NCBI GenBank assembly: GCA_017456005.1
Contig: JAFTLJ010000095.1
Coordinates: forward strand, 1-35,485
Source: Clostridia bacterium
Lineage (GTDB): Bacteria > Bacillota > Clostridia > Oscillospirales > CAG-272
Reading direction: 5' to 3'
Length of the DNA stretch: 35,485 nt
Each line of letters starts with the position of its first letter. Position 1 is the first letter of the stretch. Of the stretch, positions 1 through 7,713 are shown in pieces. The notes under the pieces are model-generated. The model was not told where the DNA came from and ran no database searches. It saw only the letters and a list, made by a program, of their open reading frames with translations. The position numbers and the translations under genes are program-made.

Positions 1-17
1 GTAAAAACGTTTGGTTA

Positions 18-138
<121 letters not shown>

Positions 139-144
139 AGAAAT

Positions 145-261
<117 letters not shown>

Positions 262-273
262 TTTTCTCTATTT

Positions 274-350
274 GCCTAATTAGCTCAGTCGGTTAGAGCA
301 TCTGACTGTTAATCAGGGGGTCGTTGGTTCGAGTCCAACATTGGGCGCCA
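274..350 (+). tRNA. tRNA-Asn (GTT)
   Basis: The cloverleaf is complete: acceptor stem GCCTAAT/ATTGGGC, anticodon loop with GTT, a GGTTCGAGTCC T-arm, and an encoded CCA at 348-350. It follows the tandem 5S genes as the distal tRNA of an rRNA operon. Confidence 0.97.
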
Positions 351-355
351 AAAAG

Positions 356-388
356 AAAACGAGAGGTTTTACCTCTCGTTTTTCTTTT
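356..388 (+). terminator. Intrinsic terminator of the 5S/tRNA-Asn operon
   Basis: AACGAGAGGT pairs with ACCTCTCGTT around a TTT loop and is followed by a T-rich tract. From here to 712 I see no gene. That stretch holds only a perfect 12-bp stem-loop (481-509) with no T-run and short spurious reading frames. Confidence 0.85.
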
Positions 389-712
389 TATTTTCACTTT
401 TGCTCCCGTACCAACTCCGCCCCTGTTAACCACCAGATGCTTTCCAAAGACGGAACTAAGCGAAGTTGGTTAGTTCGCGAGTTAAAACAACCTAAACGGT
501 TGTTTTAACGACGCGAAAGGCACGAAGCAAGCATTTTTGAAGAAAATCTGCGATTTGCGCGCAAAAATGCTATGCGCCTGCCGTGTCGGTTGCACTTTGT
601 TTGCACAAGATAGAAACGCTGCACGAAACGGCTGTTTTTCTTTTGCGAAAGCGTCTCCCCACACTTTGTTCGCACAGGAGAGCTTTTGCTAATCAGCATA
701 AAGCAAAAGCAT

Positions 713-1615
713 TTATTTTTCATATACAAGGATATCTCTCAAGTTTACATCAATTATGCGATTGCAAAACTTAAATCCGCAAGCTGCAAGAATTTCCTCT
801 ACGTTTTGTGAGCCGGCGTACATTCTTAATTGTTTTAGCCAATATATCATTTCTTCATCAGAAAAGTTGTATATGGAAAAATCTCGGTAGGATTGCGTAT
901 TACGGATATTGTGAGTGCACTCTATTACAAATTTTCCACCGGGCTTTAACACTCTGTACGCTTCTTTTAAAATTGTGGGGATTTCTCTGCATTCGTTTAA
1001 GCCATGACAACAACAAACCGATGTAAACATACAGTCATTAAAAGGTAAGTTCCATAGCGATGCGGCAATTCCCAAGCCGTTTACGTTGTAATATTTAGCG
1101 AGAGCATCTGCGTTTTTTGCACAGATAAAGTCAATATCAACGCCCATATAAAAATCGCGTTCAGTCATTCTTTTCATAACGCGATTAGTGCCACCGCCCG
1201 CGCCTATCGTGAGCTCAAGAATATGGTTGCTTTGCAAATGAAAAATGTTATCGATGTAAATATTCCGATGTAACTGATGTTTTTCCTGTAATTTGGAAGC
1301 TTGGGCGGCTTTTTGCTCCCCATTTGATATTTTGGAGCTTACAGTAATAGCTTTTATCATCGTGTCTGTATCAATATCATCAATGGAATTATTTCTTCCC
1401 GAAATCCACACGGGCTTGCCAACCTCGGCATATTTTTCCAACCGTCTTATAAATTCCGCTTTATCGGGAATCTGTGACTTCATAAATTCCGCCGATATTT
1501 TGCGCCAACCGGCAAAATCGTGCGGATAGAAATTTTTCCAGTTTTCTTCGAAAAACTTTTTTAGCGTATCAATATCTTCCCAAAATAAAACATCGTCTAT
1601 TGCATTAAAAACCAT
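713..1615 (-). CDS. Class I SAM-dependent methyltransferase
   Basis: This 300-residue protein has a methyltransferase fold in its C-terminal half: a SAM-binding motif I (ILELTIGAGGGTN, about 132-144), the acidic loop GVDID (158-162) that would hold the ribose, a motif IV-like region near LPFND (190-194), and YRVLKPGGKFVIEC (about 220-233). The N-terminal 120 residues do not resemble a domain I recognise. The substrate cannot be read from sequence. The ATG follows a GAAGAGG ribosome binding site. A minus-strand promoter fits at TTGTAT (1668-1673) and TATAAT (1645-1650) with a 17-bp spacer. It is transcribed alone, divergently from the XRE gene. A role in small-molecule or RNA methylation is inference only. 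Confidence 0.85.
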   Translation of the reverse strand: MVFNAIDDVLFWEDIDTLKKFFEENWKNFYPHDFAGWRKISAEFMKSQIPDKAEFIRRLEKYAEVGKPVWISGRNNSIDDIDTDTMIKAITVSSKISNGEQKAAQASKLQEKHQLHRNIYIDNIFHLQSNHILELTIGAGGGTNRVMKRMTERDFYMGVDIDFICAKNADALAKYYNVNGLGIAASLWNLPFNDCMFTSVCCCHGLNECREIPTILKEAYRVLKPGGKFVIECTHNIRNTQSYRDFSIYNFSDEEMIYWLKQLRMYAGSQNVEEILAACGFKFCNRIIDVNLRDILVYEK

Positions 1616-1644
1616 TTTGCATTACCTCTTCTTGATTTTTTTTT

Positions 1645-1673
1645 ATTATAGCATTTCGCCTTTGCAAATACAA
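1645..1673 (-). promoter_or_regulatory. Sigma-A promoter for the methyltransferase gene
   Basis: Read on the minus strand, the -35 is TTGTAT (1673-1668) and the -10 is TATAAT (1650-1645), separated by 17 bp. It lies about 30 bp upstream of the ATG at 1615 and overlaps the back of the divergent promoter at 1677. Confidence 0.6.
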
Positions 1674-1676
1674 GAC

Positions 1677-1705
1677 TTGAAATTTTATCGATTTTGTGGT
1701 ATAAT
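1677..1705 (+). promoter_or_regulatory. Sigma-A promoter with no gene before the next terminator
   Basis: TTGAAA (1677-1682) and TATAAT (1700-1705) have a 17-bp spacer. Transcription would start near 1712 and meet the terminator hairpin at 1732-1762 about 50 nt later, before any reading frame. Confidence 0.6.
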
Positions 1706-1731
1706 ATATATGCAAAAAAGCTTTGTAAATT

Positions 1732-1762
1732 AAAAAACGCTCGATTTTCGGGCGTTTTTGCT
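1732..1762 (+). terminator. Terminator hairpin between two promoters
   Basis: AAAAACGC and GCGTTTTT arms close a CGA-TTTT-CGG hairpin with a T-tract in the 3' arm. It separates the promoter at 1677-1705 from the XRE gene's own promoter at 1813-1841, so the 1712-1762 transcript would be a free small RNA or an attenuated leader. Confidence 0.6.
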
Positions 1763-1812
1763 TTTTATAAAAAATCCACTTGATTCGTTAGTTCATCTCA
1801 ATAAACGTGATA

Positions 1813-1841
1813 TTGAAATAGTATATTTCGAATGTTATAAT
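1813..1841 (+). promoter_or_regulatory. Sigma-A promoter for the XRE regulator gene
   Basis: TTGAAA (1813-1818) and a perfect TATAAT (1836-1841) have a 17-bp spacer. It lies 45 bp upstream of the ATG at 1887. Confidence 0.75.
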
Positions 1842-1886
1842 ATAATCAGAAAGCGCGCTTCGATTATTTTAGAAGGGATTATATTT

Positions 1887-3020
1887 ATGAATTTGAATTT
1901 TGCTGAAAATTTTAAAAATCTCCGTAAACAAAAGGGAATAACGCAAGAGAAGATTTCCGAAGCTTTAGGGGTTTCCAGCCAATCTGTTTCGCGCTGGGAG
2001 CTCGGTATTTGCTACCCCGATATAGAGATGCTGCCTTCTATTGCAAATTATTTTGGTGTGAGCGTGGATAATCTTTTGTCTAACGATGTTGATTCCAAGA
2101 AAAAGGATCTTAAGCTTTTCAAAGAAAAGATGGCGTCTTTTGATGAATATACAGAGGAACTGATCGAATTTGTAAGCGAATACTGCAAAAAATACCCCGA
2201 TGTGGATTATTATGCTTATGAGCTTATGTGGGTGATAAAGGGCTACATTGTGGTCGATGAAGAAAAAACCGGAAAATATATGCCCGTTTTGCTGAAAAAC
2301 GCAGAAAGGCTTCTACCCACACAGTATCGCACAGCTGTTATTCATATTATGGCGGTGGTAAGCCCCGAAAATGAGCTTGAAAAATGGCTGAATATGGCTC
2401 CGTACAGCGGGTTCAGCCGCCGCGCCTGCCTTGTTTTCCGCGCCGCAGCCCATGACGAGCATGAAACGAACGATATACAGCAGGGGCTGGAAGTGTTTGA
2501 AACATTTGCAATCCAGCTTGACAGACGTTTTCCCGATAAGCTCGGCTCCGCCAAAAAAGCTTTGTTCCAAAAATCTGTTTTGCGAACAATAGAATCCTTT
2601 GGCGAAAACGGCGAAATTCCCGATGCATGGAAAGCCTTCTATGCTTATAAGCAGCTTGTTTTGGCGGCTTGCCTTTTTGCACAGAAGAAAACGGAGGAGG
2701 CTTGGGAAAATTTCGATTCCGCTATTGAAAAGTGCAAATATATATATTCGCTCGAGGAAAAATGGCTTTCCGTTGGCGGCAGGCTATTTGCAAATATAAA
2801 GGTCAGCAAGGATTGGAATTTTGCTGTCGATGAAAAGGGAAACGAGCATAGATTGTTTGGAATAACGTATCGCTCGTTTTCCGATATGAAGCTTATATAC
2901 GATCTGCTGACGTATCCCTGCTGGTCTTGGTTCAACTCTGTAAGAGAAACTGAAAAATATAAAGCCGCCGTGAAATGGGTGAGTGAGGCAAAAGAAAATA
3001 TAAAAGACAGCAGAATATAG
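1887..3020 (+). CDS. XRE-family transcriptional regulator with a large C-terminal domain
   Basis: Residues 4-60 form a Cro/CI helix-turn-helix (LRKQKGITQEKISEALGVSS, then SVSRWE and a PDIEMLPSIANYF helix). The remaining ~310 residues are helix-rich and may form TPR-like repeats, but I recognise no named domain, so the signal sensed is unknown. I chose the ATG at 1887 because it follows AGAAGGGA and starts directly before the HTH. An in-frame GTG/ATG-less extension back to 1758 has no HTH content and crosses the promoter. The protein is 377 aa and cytoplasmic. It is a single-gene transcript with its own promoter and a strong terminator at 3022-3053. The target is unknown; autoregulation would be usual. 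Confidence 0.85.
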   Translation: MNLNFAENFKNLRKQKGITQEKISEALGVSSQSVSRWELGICYPDIEMLPSIANYFGVSVDNLLSNDVDSKKKDLKLFKEKMASFDEYTEELIEFVSEYCKKYPDVDYYAYELMWVIKGYIVVDEEKTGKYMPVLLKNAERLLPTQYRTAVIHIMAVVSPENELEKWLNMAPYSGFSRRACLVFRAAAHDEHETNDIQQGLEVFETFAIQLDRRFPDKLGSAKKALFQKSVLRTIESFGENGEIPDAWKAFYAYKQLVLAACLFAQKKTEEAWENFDSAIEKCKYIYSLEEKWLSVGGRLFANIKVSKDWNFAVDEKGNEHRLFGITYRSFSDMKLIYDLLTYPCWSWFNSVRETEKYKAAVKWVSEAKENIKDSRI

Positions 3021-3021
3021 T

Positions 3022-3053
3022 AGCAAAAAACACCGCCGCCGCGGTGTTTTTTG
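3022..3053 (+). terminator. Intrinsic terminator after the XRE gene
   Basis: GCAAAAAACACCGC pairs with GCGGTGTTTTTTG around CGCC, ending in six T. Confidence 0.85.
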
Positions 3054-3059
3054 TCATTA

Positions 3060-3088
3060 TTGACATATTTACAGCTTTATGGTAAAAT
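3060..3088 (+). promoter_or_regulatory. Sigma-A promoter of the sirtuin/radical SAM operon
   Basis: A perfect TTGACA (3060-3065) and TAAAAT (3083-3088) have a 17-bp spacer, 40 bp upstream of the first gene of the operon. No other promoter is evident before 6846. Confidence 0.75.
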
Positions 3089-3128
3089 ATCAATATGATA
3101 AAAATAACGATGGGGGCGAAAGAAGACG

Positions 3129-3683
3129 ATGGGAAATCCCGAATTTGATTTTGAATTTATGGGTAACAGCACGCGAAATCCGCTTGAAAATATGCCCAAA
3201 AAAGAAGGAAAAATTGTTTTTGAAGATAATACGACCAATAAAAAGGAAGTAACGCTTACTCTTTCCGATAAAGAGGTGGAAAAGCTCGCCGAGGAACTGA
3301 ACAGGGCTTTGGATGAATACAGGAGGGAGCAGGAAGAAAAAAGAAGAAAAGAAACCGAAGAAACGCTGAATGCCATAAGAAAAAACTTAGAGGAGCTTAA
3401 ACGCAGATTGCCTCAAAAGCTGAATTTCGTTTTTGCAAACGGGATGAATCTTTTTCAAGGTGTGCGAATAATGTTGCCTTCGTTCTACGGATATGGATAT
3501 GGCATGTATATTGTTTCTGCCTGCGTTTCTTATGAGGGGAAGGAATACGTTATATTGCGTCCGGAATATGTAAATCTATACACGGTATGTTACGCGTCGA
3601 GCGGAATGCTTTTTCAGGAGATGAATATGAACATCAGCAATGCTATTCTAAATTATTGTACGAGCCAATATTGGCTTGTGTGA
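3129..3683 (+). CDS. Hypothetical coiled-coil protein, first gene of the radical SAM operon
   Basis: This 184-residue protein is not recognised. Residues about 45-95 are a strongly charged Glu/Lys/Arg helix with coiled-coil character. Residues 98-184 form a separate, aromatic and hydrophobic C-terminal part containing FYGYGYGMY and YEGKEYVILRPEYVNLY, which reads like a small beta-rich domain. There is no signal peptide and no clear membrane span. The ATG follows GGGGGCGAAAG. Its stop codon overlaps the ribosome binding site of the sirtuin gene (ATG 7 nt downstream), so translation is probably coupled. Position suggests a partner of the downstream enzymes, but no function can be assigned. Confidence 0.75.
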   Translation: MGNPEFDFEFMGNSTRNPLENMPKKEGKIVFEDNTTNKKEVTLTLSDKEVEKLAEELNRALDEYRREQEEKRRKETEETLNAIRKNLEELKRRLPQKLNFVFANGMNLFQGVRIMLPSFYGYGYGMYIVSACVSYEGKEYVILRPEYVNLYTVCYASSGMLFQEMNMNISNAILNYCTSQYWLV

Positions 3684-3690
3684 GGTTACT

Positions 3691-4431
3691 ATGACCGACA
3701 TAGAAAAAGTACGTAAAATTATAAAAGAGAGCGAAAACATCGTGTTTTTCGGCGGCGCCGGCGTTTCGACCGCCAGCGGTATACCCGATTTTCGCGGCAC
3801 GGGAGGCTTGTATAACAATGCAGATAGTTTTTCTGAAGCGCCCGAAACGATACTGCACAAAAATTATTTGCTTGCTAAGCCCGCAAAATTTTATGAATAT
3901 TATAAAAAATGTATGCTCTACCCGAATGCCGAGCCGAATGGCGCGCACAAAGCGCTCGCTCGCCTGGAGGAAAAGGGCAAATTGAAAGCTGTTATTACGC
4001 AGAATATAGACGGGCTTCACAGCGCGGCGGGCAGCAAGAACGTAATAGAGCTGCATGGCTCTGTTGCGCGCAACTACTGCATAAGGTGCGGAAAAGAATA
4101 TCCGCTTGCCCACGTTGCAGAGGCAGAGAATGTGCCGCTTTGCACCTGCGGCGGAATGGTGCGCCCCGACGTGGTTATGTACGGCGAAATGCTGGACGCA
4201 GACGCTTGGCAGCGCGCACAGCAAGCGATCTTGCGAGCAGACGTGCTTATAGTGGGCGGAACCTCGCTTACGGTTTACCCTGCGGCAGGCTTGCTCGATT
4301 ATTACTATGGCGACCATTTGATAATTATAAACAAAACCCCCACTCCTTTCGACGATAAGGCGGAATTTGTACTCCGCGAGCCTATCGCGGAGGTGCTGGA
4401 GGCTGTAGTACGGAGGCATTTATGGGGATAA
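3691..4431 (+). CDS. cobB: Sirtuin, NAD-dependent protein deacylase
   Basis: This 246-residue sirtuin has every core motif: NAD-binding GAGVSTASGIPDFRG (22-36), TQNIDGLH (103-110), catalytic His122 in ELHGS, and a zinc module with Cys130/Cys133 and Cys151/Cys153, the second pair being C-x-C rather than the more usual C-x2-C. Family knowledge: it removes acetyl or other acyl groups from lysines using NAD+, in the cytoplasm. I chose ATG 3691; a TTG at 3676 lies inside the upstream gene. Its 3' end overlaps the radical SAM start by 10 nt, so the two are translationally coupled. Sirtuins are usually solitary housekeeping genes, so the coupling here is notable. Whether its substrate is an operon partner is unknown. 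Confidence 0.93.
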   Translation: MTDIEKVRKIIKESENIVFFGGAGVSTASGIPDFRGTGGLYNNADSFSEAPETILHKNYLLAKPAKFYEYYKKCMLYPNAEPNGAHKALARLEEKGKLKAVITQNIDGLHSAAGSKNVIELHGSVARNYCIRCGKEYPLAHVAEAENVPLCTCGGMVRPDVVMYGEMLDADAWQRAQQAILRADVLIVGGTSLTVYPAAGLLDYYYGDHLIIINKTPTPFDDKAEFVLREPIAEVLEAVVRRHLWG

Positions 4432-5813
4432 AAAACAAAATAGCGCAATATAAGGAATGGAAAAGCGGCGTGAAGCACTGCACCTTCAACCCCGACGGCC
4501 CGGGCGTGGTGCGCATACACATGGTGCCGCCGAAATTCAATCTTTTCAAAAACGCGCCGTACATAGTAATCCTAAACGGCTACTATCTTTTGCCCATCGG
4601 CTATTCGTGGGCGATACTGCTTTCCACATTTATAGAAGAAGTAAACACTTTCGACGGCAAGGAAATGAGCGAAGAAGATGTGAACAGCGTATTTGAAAAT
4701 ACCCTAAAAAAAACGCGTCACGTATATTCGCACGTGCCGGAAGATGTCCTTAACGAGGATTTAGAGGAAATTTTAGATATAATTTTCGAGATCGCACACG
4801 GAGGAAGCGTAGACGCGGAAATAGAAAAGCTTTCCGTCCGCGCATATGCCGGGCGAATGAGCGCACCGCACAGAATGGACCTTATGGTAAGCGCGATGAC
4901 GGATGAGTGCGGCGAATGGAAATGCAACCAGAAATGCATTTTCTGCTATGCGGCAGGGCAAGAATACGCAAAAGTGCGCGAACTTTCCACGGAAGAGTGG
5001 AAAAAGGCTATAGATAAGTTGCGTGCGGCAGGCGTGCCCATGCTCACGTTCACGGGCGGCGAGCCTACGCAGAGGGAAGACATAGCAGAGCTTGTGGAGC
5101 ACGCAAAATGGTTTATAACGCGCCTTAACACAAACGGCGTGAATGTTACAAAGGAGCTTGCGGCAGAGCTAAAAAAAGCAGGGCTCGACAGCATGCAGGT
5201 GACGCTTTATTCCCATGACGAGGCGGTGCACAACACGCTGGTGGGCAGCGCACACTTCAAAGATACCGTGGAGGGTATAAAGAACGCCGTGGCGGCAGGG
5301 CTTGATATAAGCGTGAACACACCTCTTTGCAGAAAAAACGCAGATTATGCCGAAACACTAAAGTTTATACACTCGCTCGGCGTGCGATTTGCTACGGCAA
5401 GCGGGCTTATTTGCACGGGCACAGCGAGCGCAAACCACGAAAACTACGATTTGACCGAAGAGGAGCTTTACAGCGCTGTACGTGCCGCAAAAGCTTTTTG
5501 CGATATGCACGATATGGAGATGGACTTTACCTCCCCCGGGCTTATAGCAAAGGAGAAGTTAGAGGAAATAGGGCTTAATGTGCCTATGTGCGGCGCGGCG
5601 CTCAGCAATATGGCAGTAGCGCCCGACGGCACGGTGGTGCCGTGCCAAAGCTGGCTTTGCGAGGGTGCGAGGCTTGGAAATATACTTACAGACAGCTTTT
5701 CGCGCATATGGAAGCACAAAACGGCGCTCGCTTTGCGCAAAATGAGCGAAAAAGAAGCGCTTTCCTGCCCGTTCAGGCGCTCTTTGGGAAAGGAGAAGAA
5801 AAATGGCAAATAG
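4422..5813 (+). CDS. Radical SAM enzyme with a partial SPASM-like C-terminus
   Basis: 463 residues. The radical SAM [4Fe-4S] motif is Cys168-x3-Cys172-x2-Cys175 (CNQKCIFC), followed by FTGGEP (210-215) for SAM binding and a TIM-barrel region to about residue 370. The C-terminal part has CGAALSNMAVAPDGTVVPC, then QSWLC and a final SCPF, which resembles a SPASM/twitch auxiliary cluster region with fewer cysteines than a full SPASM. The first ~150 residues contain LNGYYLLPIGYSWAILL and may be a peptide-recognition domain of PqqD/RRE type (inference). GGAGG precedes ATG 4422. It overlaps the sirtuin gene by 10 nt and the tail-protein gene by 11 nt. Enzymes of this type commonly modify Cys-containing peptides, so the Cys-Ala tail of the next protein is the obvious candidate substrate. 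Confidence 0.92.
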   Translation: MGIKNKIAQYKEWKSGVKHCTFNPDGPGVVRIHMVPPKFNLFKNAPYIVILNGYYLLPIGYSWAILLSTFIEEVNTFDGKEMSEEDVNSVFENTLKKTRHVYSHVPEDVLNEDLEEILDIIFEIAHGGSVDAEIEKLSVRAYAGRMSAPHRMDLMVSAMTDECGEWKCNQKCIFCYAAGQEYAKVRELSTEEWKKAIDKLRAAGVPMLTFTGGEPTQREDIAELVEHAKWFITRLNTNGVNVTKELAAELKKAGLDSMQVTLYSHDEAVHNTLVGSAHFKDTVEGIKNAVAAGLDISVNTPLCRKNADYAETLKFIHSLGVRFATASGLICTGTASANHENYDLTEEELYSAVRAAKAFCDMHDMEMDFTSPGLIAKEKLEEIGLNVPMCGAALSNMAVAPDGTVVPCQSWLCEGARLGNILTDSFSRIWKHKTALALRKMSEKEALSCPFRRSLGKEKKNGK

Positions 5814-6846
5814 ACGAAAAAAAGAACCGGATAGCTTTTCCCCCGAATACGTAAAGAAGAACAGAACGTTCCCAAAGGCAAATACGGTCTGGCTCGTTAT
5901 TTTGGTTATCTTGCAGACGGCGGCGCTCATTTTTGCCATAGCCTATACCCCTAAACCGCAGGACGTTATAAAGGAATACGGCATAACCGTAACTCCTTTG
6001 GAAGATGGCACGCTCGATATAGAATATTCCTTTGTTTGGAACGCGCTCGACACGGGCGAGGAGCTCACCTGGGTGGAAATAGGTATGGCGAACCCGAATT
6101 TTACTATCTATAAAAATTCGCTTTCGCAGGAAATAAACCGTGCGGAAAAGTATATGGATTACGCGCGAATATATTTCGAGCGCGCATACAAGGGCGGCGA
6201 AACGCTGGAATTTTCTTTTAAAATAAACCAGGGCGGCTTGCTTCATAGCCAAGGCGACGGCTATTTCTACTCTTTCGTTCCGGGTTGGTTCAACTCCACG
6301 CCTGTGGAGCATTACACGTTCCGCTGGGATAAATCGAGCCTTATAAAAACCGCCAACGCAAATACTGTGCGCGAGGGATATTATATTTGGGAAGGCGAGA
6401 TGGATTGCGGCACTTATGTTATGATGAATGTAAACTACGCCGAGCGTGCTTTCGAGGGCATCACGCCTACAATCTATATACCGTTTGATTCAGAAGATGT
6501 ATATAATCAGCTTGCAGACGACAAAGCGGGTATAGTATTCTTTATGATTATAATTATTCTCGGCATAGGCGTAGCAGAGCTTTATATTGTGGACAGCTTC
6601 GTTTCCTACAACCGCGGCAGAGGTTTTCTTTCGGGCTATGGCCACCACGTTCACCTCTACGGCAGGTATAACCGCAGATATGCGGATGCGAGAGATAGGC
6701 ATATGGCACAAAGCAGCAGTAGCAGGGGCGGCTTCCGCGGCGGCGGTTGCGCGTGTGCTTGCGCCTGCGCTTGCGCGGGCGGCGGCAGAGCAGGCTGTAG
6801 CCAAAAGGATACGTATGAAAACAAAAAAGTTAAATACAAAAAGTGA
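5803..6846 (+). CDS. Membrane protein with (Cys-Ala)5 tail, putative radical SAM substrate
   Basis: 347 residues. A charged N-terminus is followed by a membrane span (about 28-48), a ~190-residue extracytoplasmic beta-rich domain resembling the DUF2207 N-terminal region (ITVTPLEDGTLDIEYSFVW), a second span (about 242-262), and a ~85-residue Gly/Ser/Arg/Tyr-rich C-terminal tail. The tail carries five alternating Cys-Ala pairs, Cys316, 318, 320, 322 and 324, then GGGRAG and Cys332, and ends in a lysine-rich segment. Only one other cysteine exists in the protein. The alternating pairs use mixed codons (tgc/tgt, gcg/gct/gcc), so this is selected protein sequence, not a slipping DNA repeat. The start overlaps the radical SAM gene by 11 nt. 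I recall similar CACACACAGGGRAGC-type tails in other Firmicute proteins, but know of no described function. Likely modified, cross-linked or metal-binding. Confidence 0.85.
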   Translation: MANRRKKEPDSFSPEYVKKNRTFPKANTVWLVILVILQTAALIFAIAYTPKPQDVIKEYGITVTPLEDGTLDIEYSFVWNALDTGEELTWVEIGMANPNFTIYKNSLSQEINRAEKYMDYARIYFERAYKGGETLEFSFKINQGGLLHSQGDGYFYSFVPGWFNSTPVEHYTFRWDKSSLIKTANANTVREGYYIWEGEMDCGTYVMMNVNYAERAFEGITPTIYIPFDSEDVYNQLADDKAGIVFFMIIIILGIGVAELYIVDSFVSYNRGRGFLSGYGHHVHLYGRYNRRYADARDRHMAQSSSSRGGFRGGGCACACACACAGGGRAGCSQKDTYENKKVKYKK

Positions 6847-6849
6847 TGC
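6831..6849 (+). repeat. Left arm of a 19-bp inverted repeat flanking the 7043-7576 gene
   Basis: TAAATACAAAAAGTGATGC occurs here across the stop codon of the Cys-Ala tail gene and, inverted and identical, at 7713-7731. Both copies are followed on their own strand by a hairpin containing ACCTGC/GCAGGT. Confidence 0.8.
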
Positions 6850-6891
6850 CAAGGGGTGTCTTCCATAAAGCAGGTTTTACCTGCCGAGAAA

Positions 6892-6930
6892 CAAAAGGAG
6901 TACGAGCGTTTTGTTCGTACTCCTTTTTTA
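6892..6930 (+). terminator. Terminator of the sirtuin/radical SAM operon
   Basis: AAAAGGAGTACGA pairs with TCGTACTCCTTTT around an 8-9 nt loop and ends in T6. A smaller hairpin (GCAGG-TTTT-CCTGC type, 6870-6885) precedes it. Confidence 0.85.
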
Positions 6931-6947
6931 TACTATCGGGCGGTAAT

Positions 6948-7040
6948 AAGCCTCCCTTTACACAAGGGAGCCTTTCTTTATGTTCATCTATGACTTGTCA
7001 ATTTTCCTGACAAGCACTGCTTTTGTGGACACAAAAGCCT
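6948..7040. repeat. Three successive small hairpins between convergent genes
   Basis: AAGCCTCCCTT/AAGGGAGCCTT (6948-6975, one mismatch), CTTGTCA/TGACAAG (6994-7014) and GCTTTTGT/ACAAAAGC (7019-7038, followed by CTTTTT on the plus strand) lie in a row. The last may act as a back-up terminator. The first resembles short dispersed hairpins common in gut Firmicutes (from memory, not tested). Confidence 0.5.
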
Positions 7041-7042
7041 TT

Positions 7043-7576
7043 TTAGCATCTATAAAAACAAGAAATTAACTCAACTGCAAAATAGATTGCGGATGCAGTA
7101 GCTGCAACAATCATTAAAGCTGCTACAATCCAAATAAATATTTTTATCCACTTCGACTTTGTTTCTTTCGTTAAATGTATAATTGACACTGCAATATAAT
7201 CTATAACCAAAGCAAATAGTATTAAAATAGCAATAGCGGATATTTTATCATTAAGTGTATTTGCATAAACAATAAATTTATTTGTTTCTATTCCCCAAGG
7301 TTCAATAGGTATATCCGGAATTATCAAGAAAACTATGTTTGTCAGTAAAACAATTCCTATGCCGAGATAAAAAGGAATGCCACAAAAAGACATCTTGTTT
7401 TTGTCTTTCTTCAAGCGTCTGGTTCTTCCGTAAATCGACATGCTGTCTAACAAAACAATACGCAAAACGGTATTGTTGATGGAAATATATTTTCCTTTTT
7501 GATAACGGCTATCATATCCTGCAAGAAGTCGGACAAAAAATATTGATAAAGCAAAAATCAAGTACACCATTACCAT
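7043..7576 (-). CDS. Hypothetical four-helix membrane protein
   Basis: The 177-residue protein has about four hydrophobic segments: the N-terminus, IVLLTNIVFLIIPDI, ISAIAILILFALVIDYIAV and IFIWIVAALMIVAATASAIYFA. Basic loops (RRLKKDKNK, KETKSKWIK) suggest where the cytoplasmic sides lie. No family is recognised. I prefer ATG 7576, which sits 7 nt after AGAGGTGG; a GTG at 7588 lies inside that ribosome binding site. Its base composition is more AT-rich than the operon on its left. The gene is bracketed by a perfect 19-bp inverted repeat (6831-6849 and 7713-7731), which hints at insertion or inversion of this segment. Confidence 0.7.
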   Translation of the reverse strand: MVMVYLIFALSIFFVRLLAGYDSRYQKGKYISINNTVLRIVLLDSMSIYGRTRRLKKDKNKMSFCGIPFYLGIGIVLLTNIVFLIIPDIPIEPWGIETNKFIVYANTLNDKISAIAILILFALVIDYIAVSIIHLTKETKSKWIKIFIWIVAALMIVAATASAIYFAVELISCFYRC

Positions 7577-7678
7577 ACTTGTTACCACCTCTCTTAATTA
7601 TATTATATCATATTTTTCAGCGTTTTTCAATAATGAATAAATGCTTTGATTAAATAACCTCGGTATTTAAAAAATACT

Positions 7679-7713
7679 TTTGGCGTACCTGCCTTATCGC
7701 AGGTACGCCAAAG
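7679..7713. repeat. Long perfect stem-loop without a T-run
   Basis: TTTGGCGTACCTGC pairs with GCAGGTACGCCAAA around CTTATC, giving a 14-bp stem. No gene ends here on either strand and there is no adjacent T-run in frame for termination on the plus strand, so its role is unclear. It abuts the right arm of the inverted repeat. Confidence 0.7.

Noticed and set aside
482-729. Small minus-strand frames between tRNA-Asn and the methyltransferase
   Set aside because: No ribosome binding site, overlapping frames of similar length, composition rich in Phe/Lys/Arg/Ser as for non-coding sequence; a stem-loop lies at 481-509.
6741-6780. Cys-Ala tail as a simple DNA slippage repeat
   Set aside because: Codons for both residues vary along the tract, so the DNA is not a uniform repeat.
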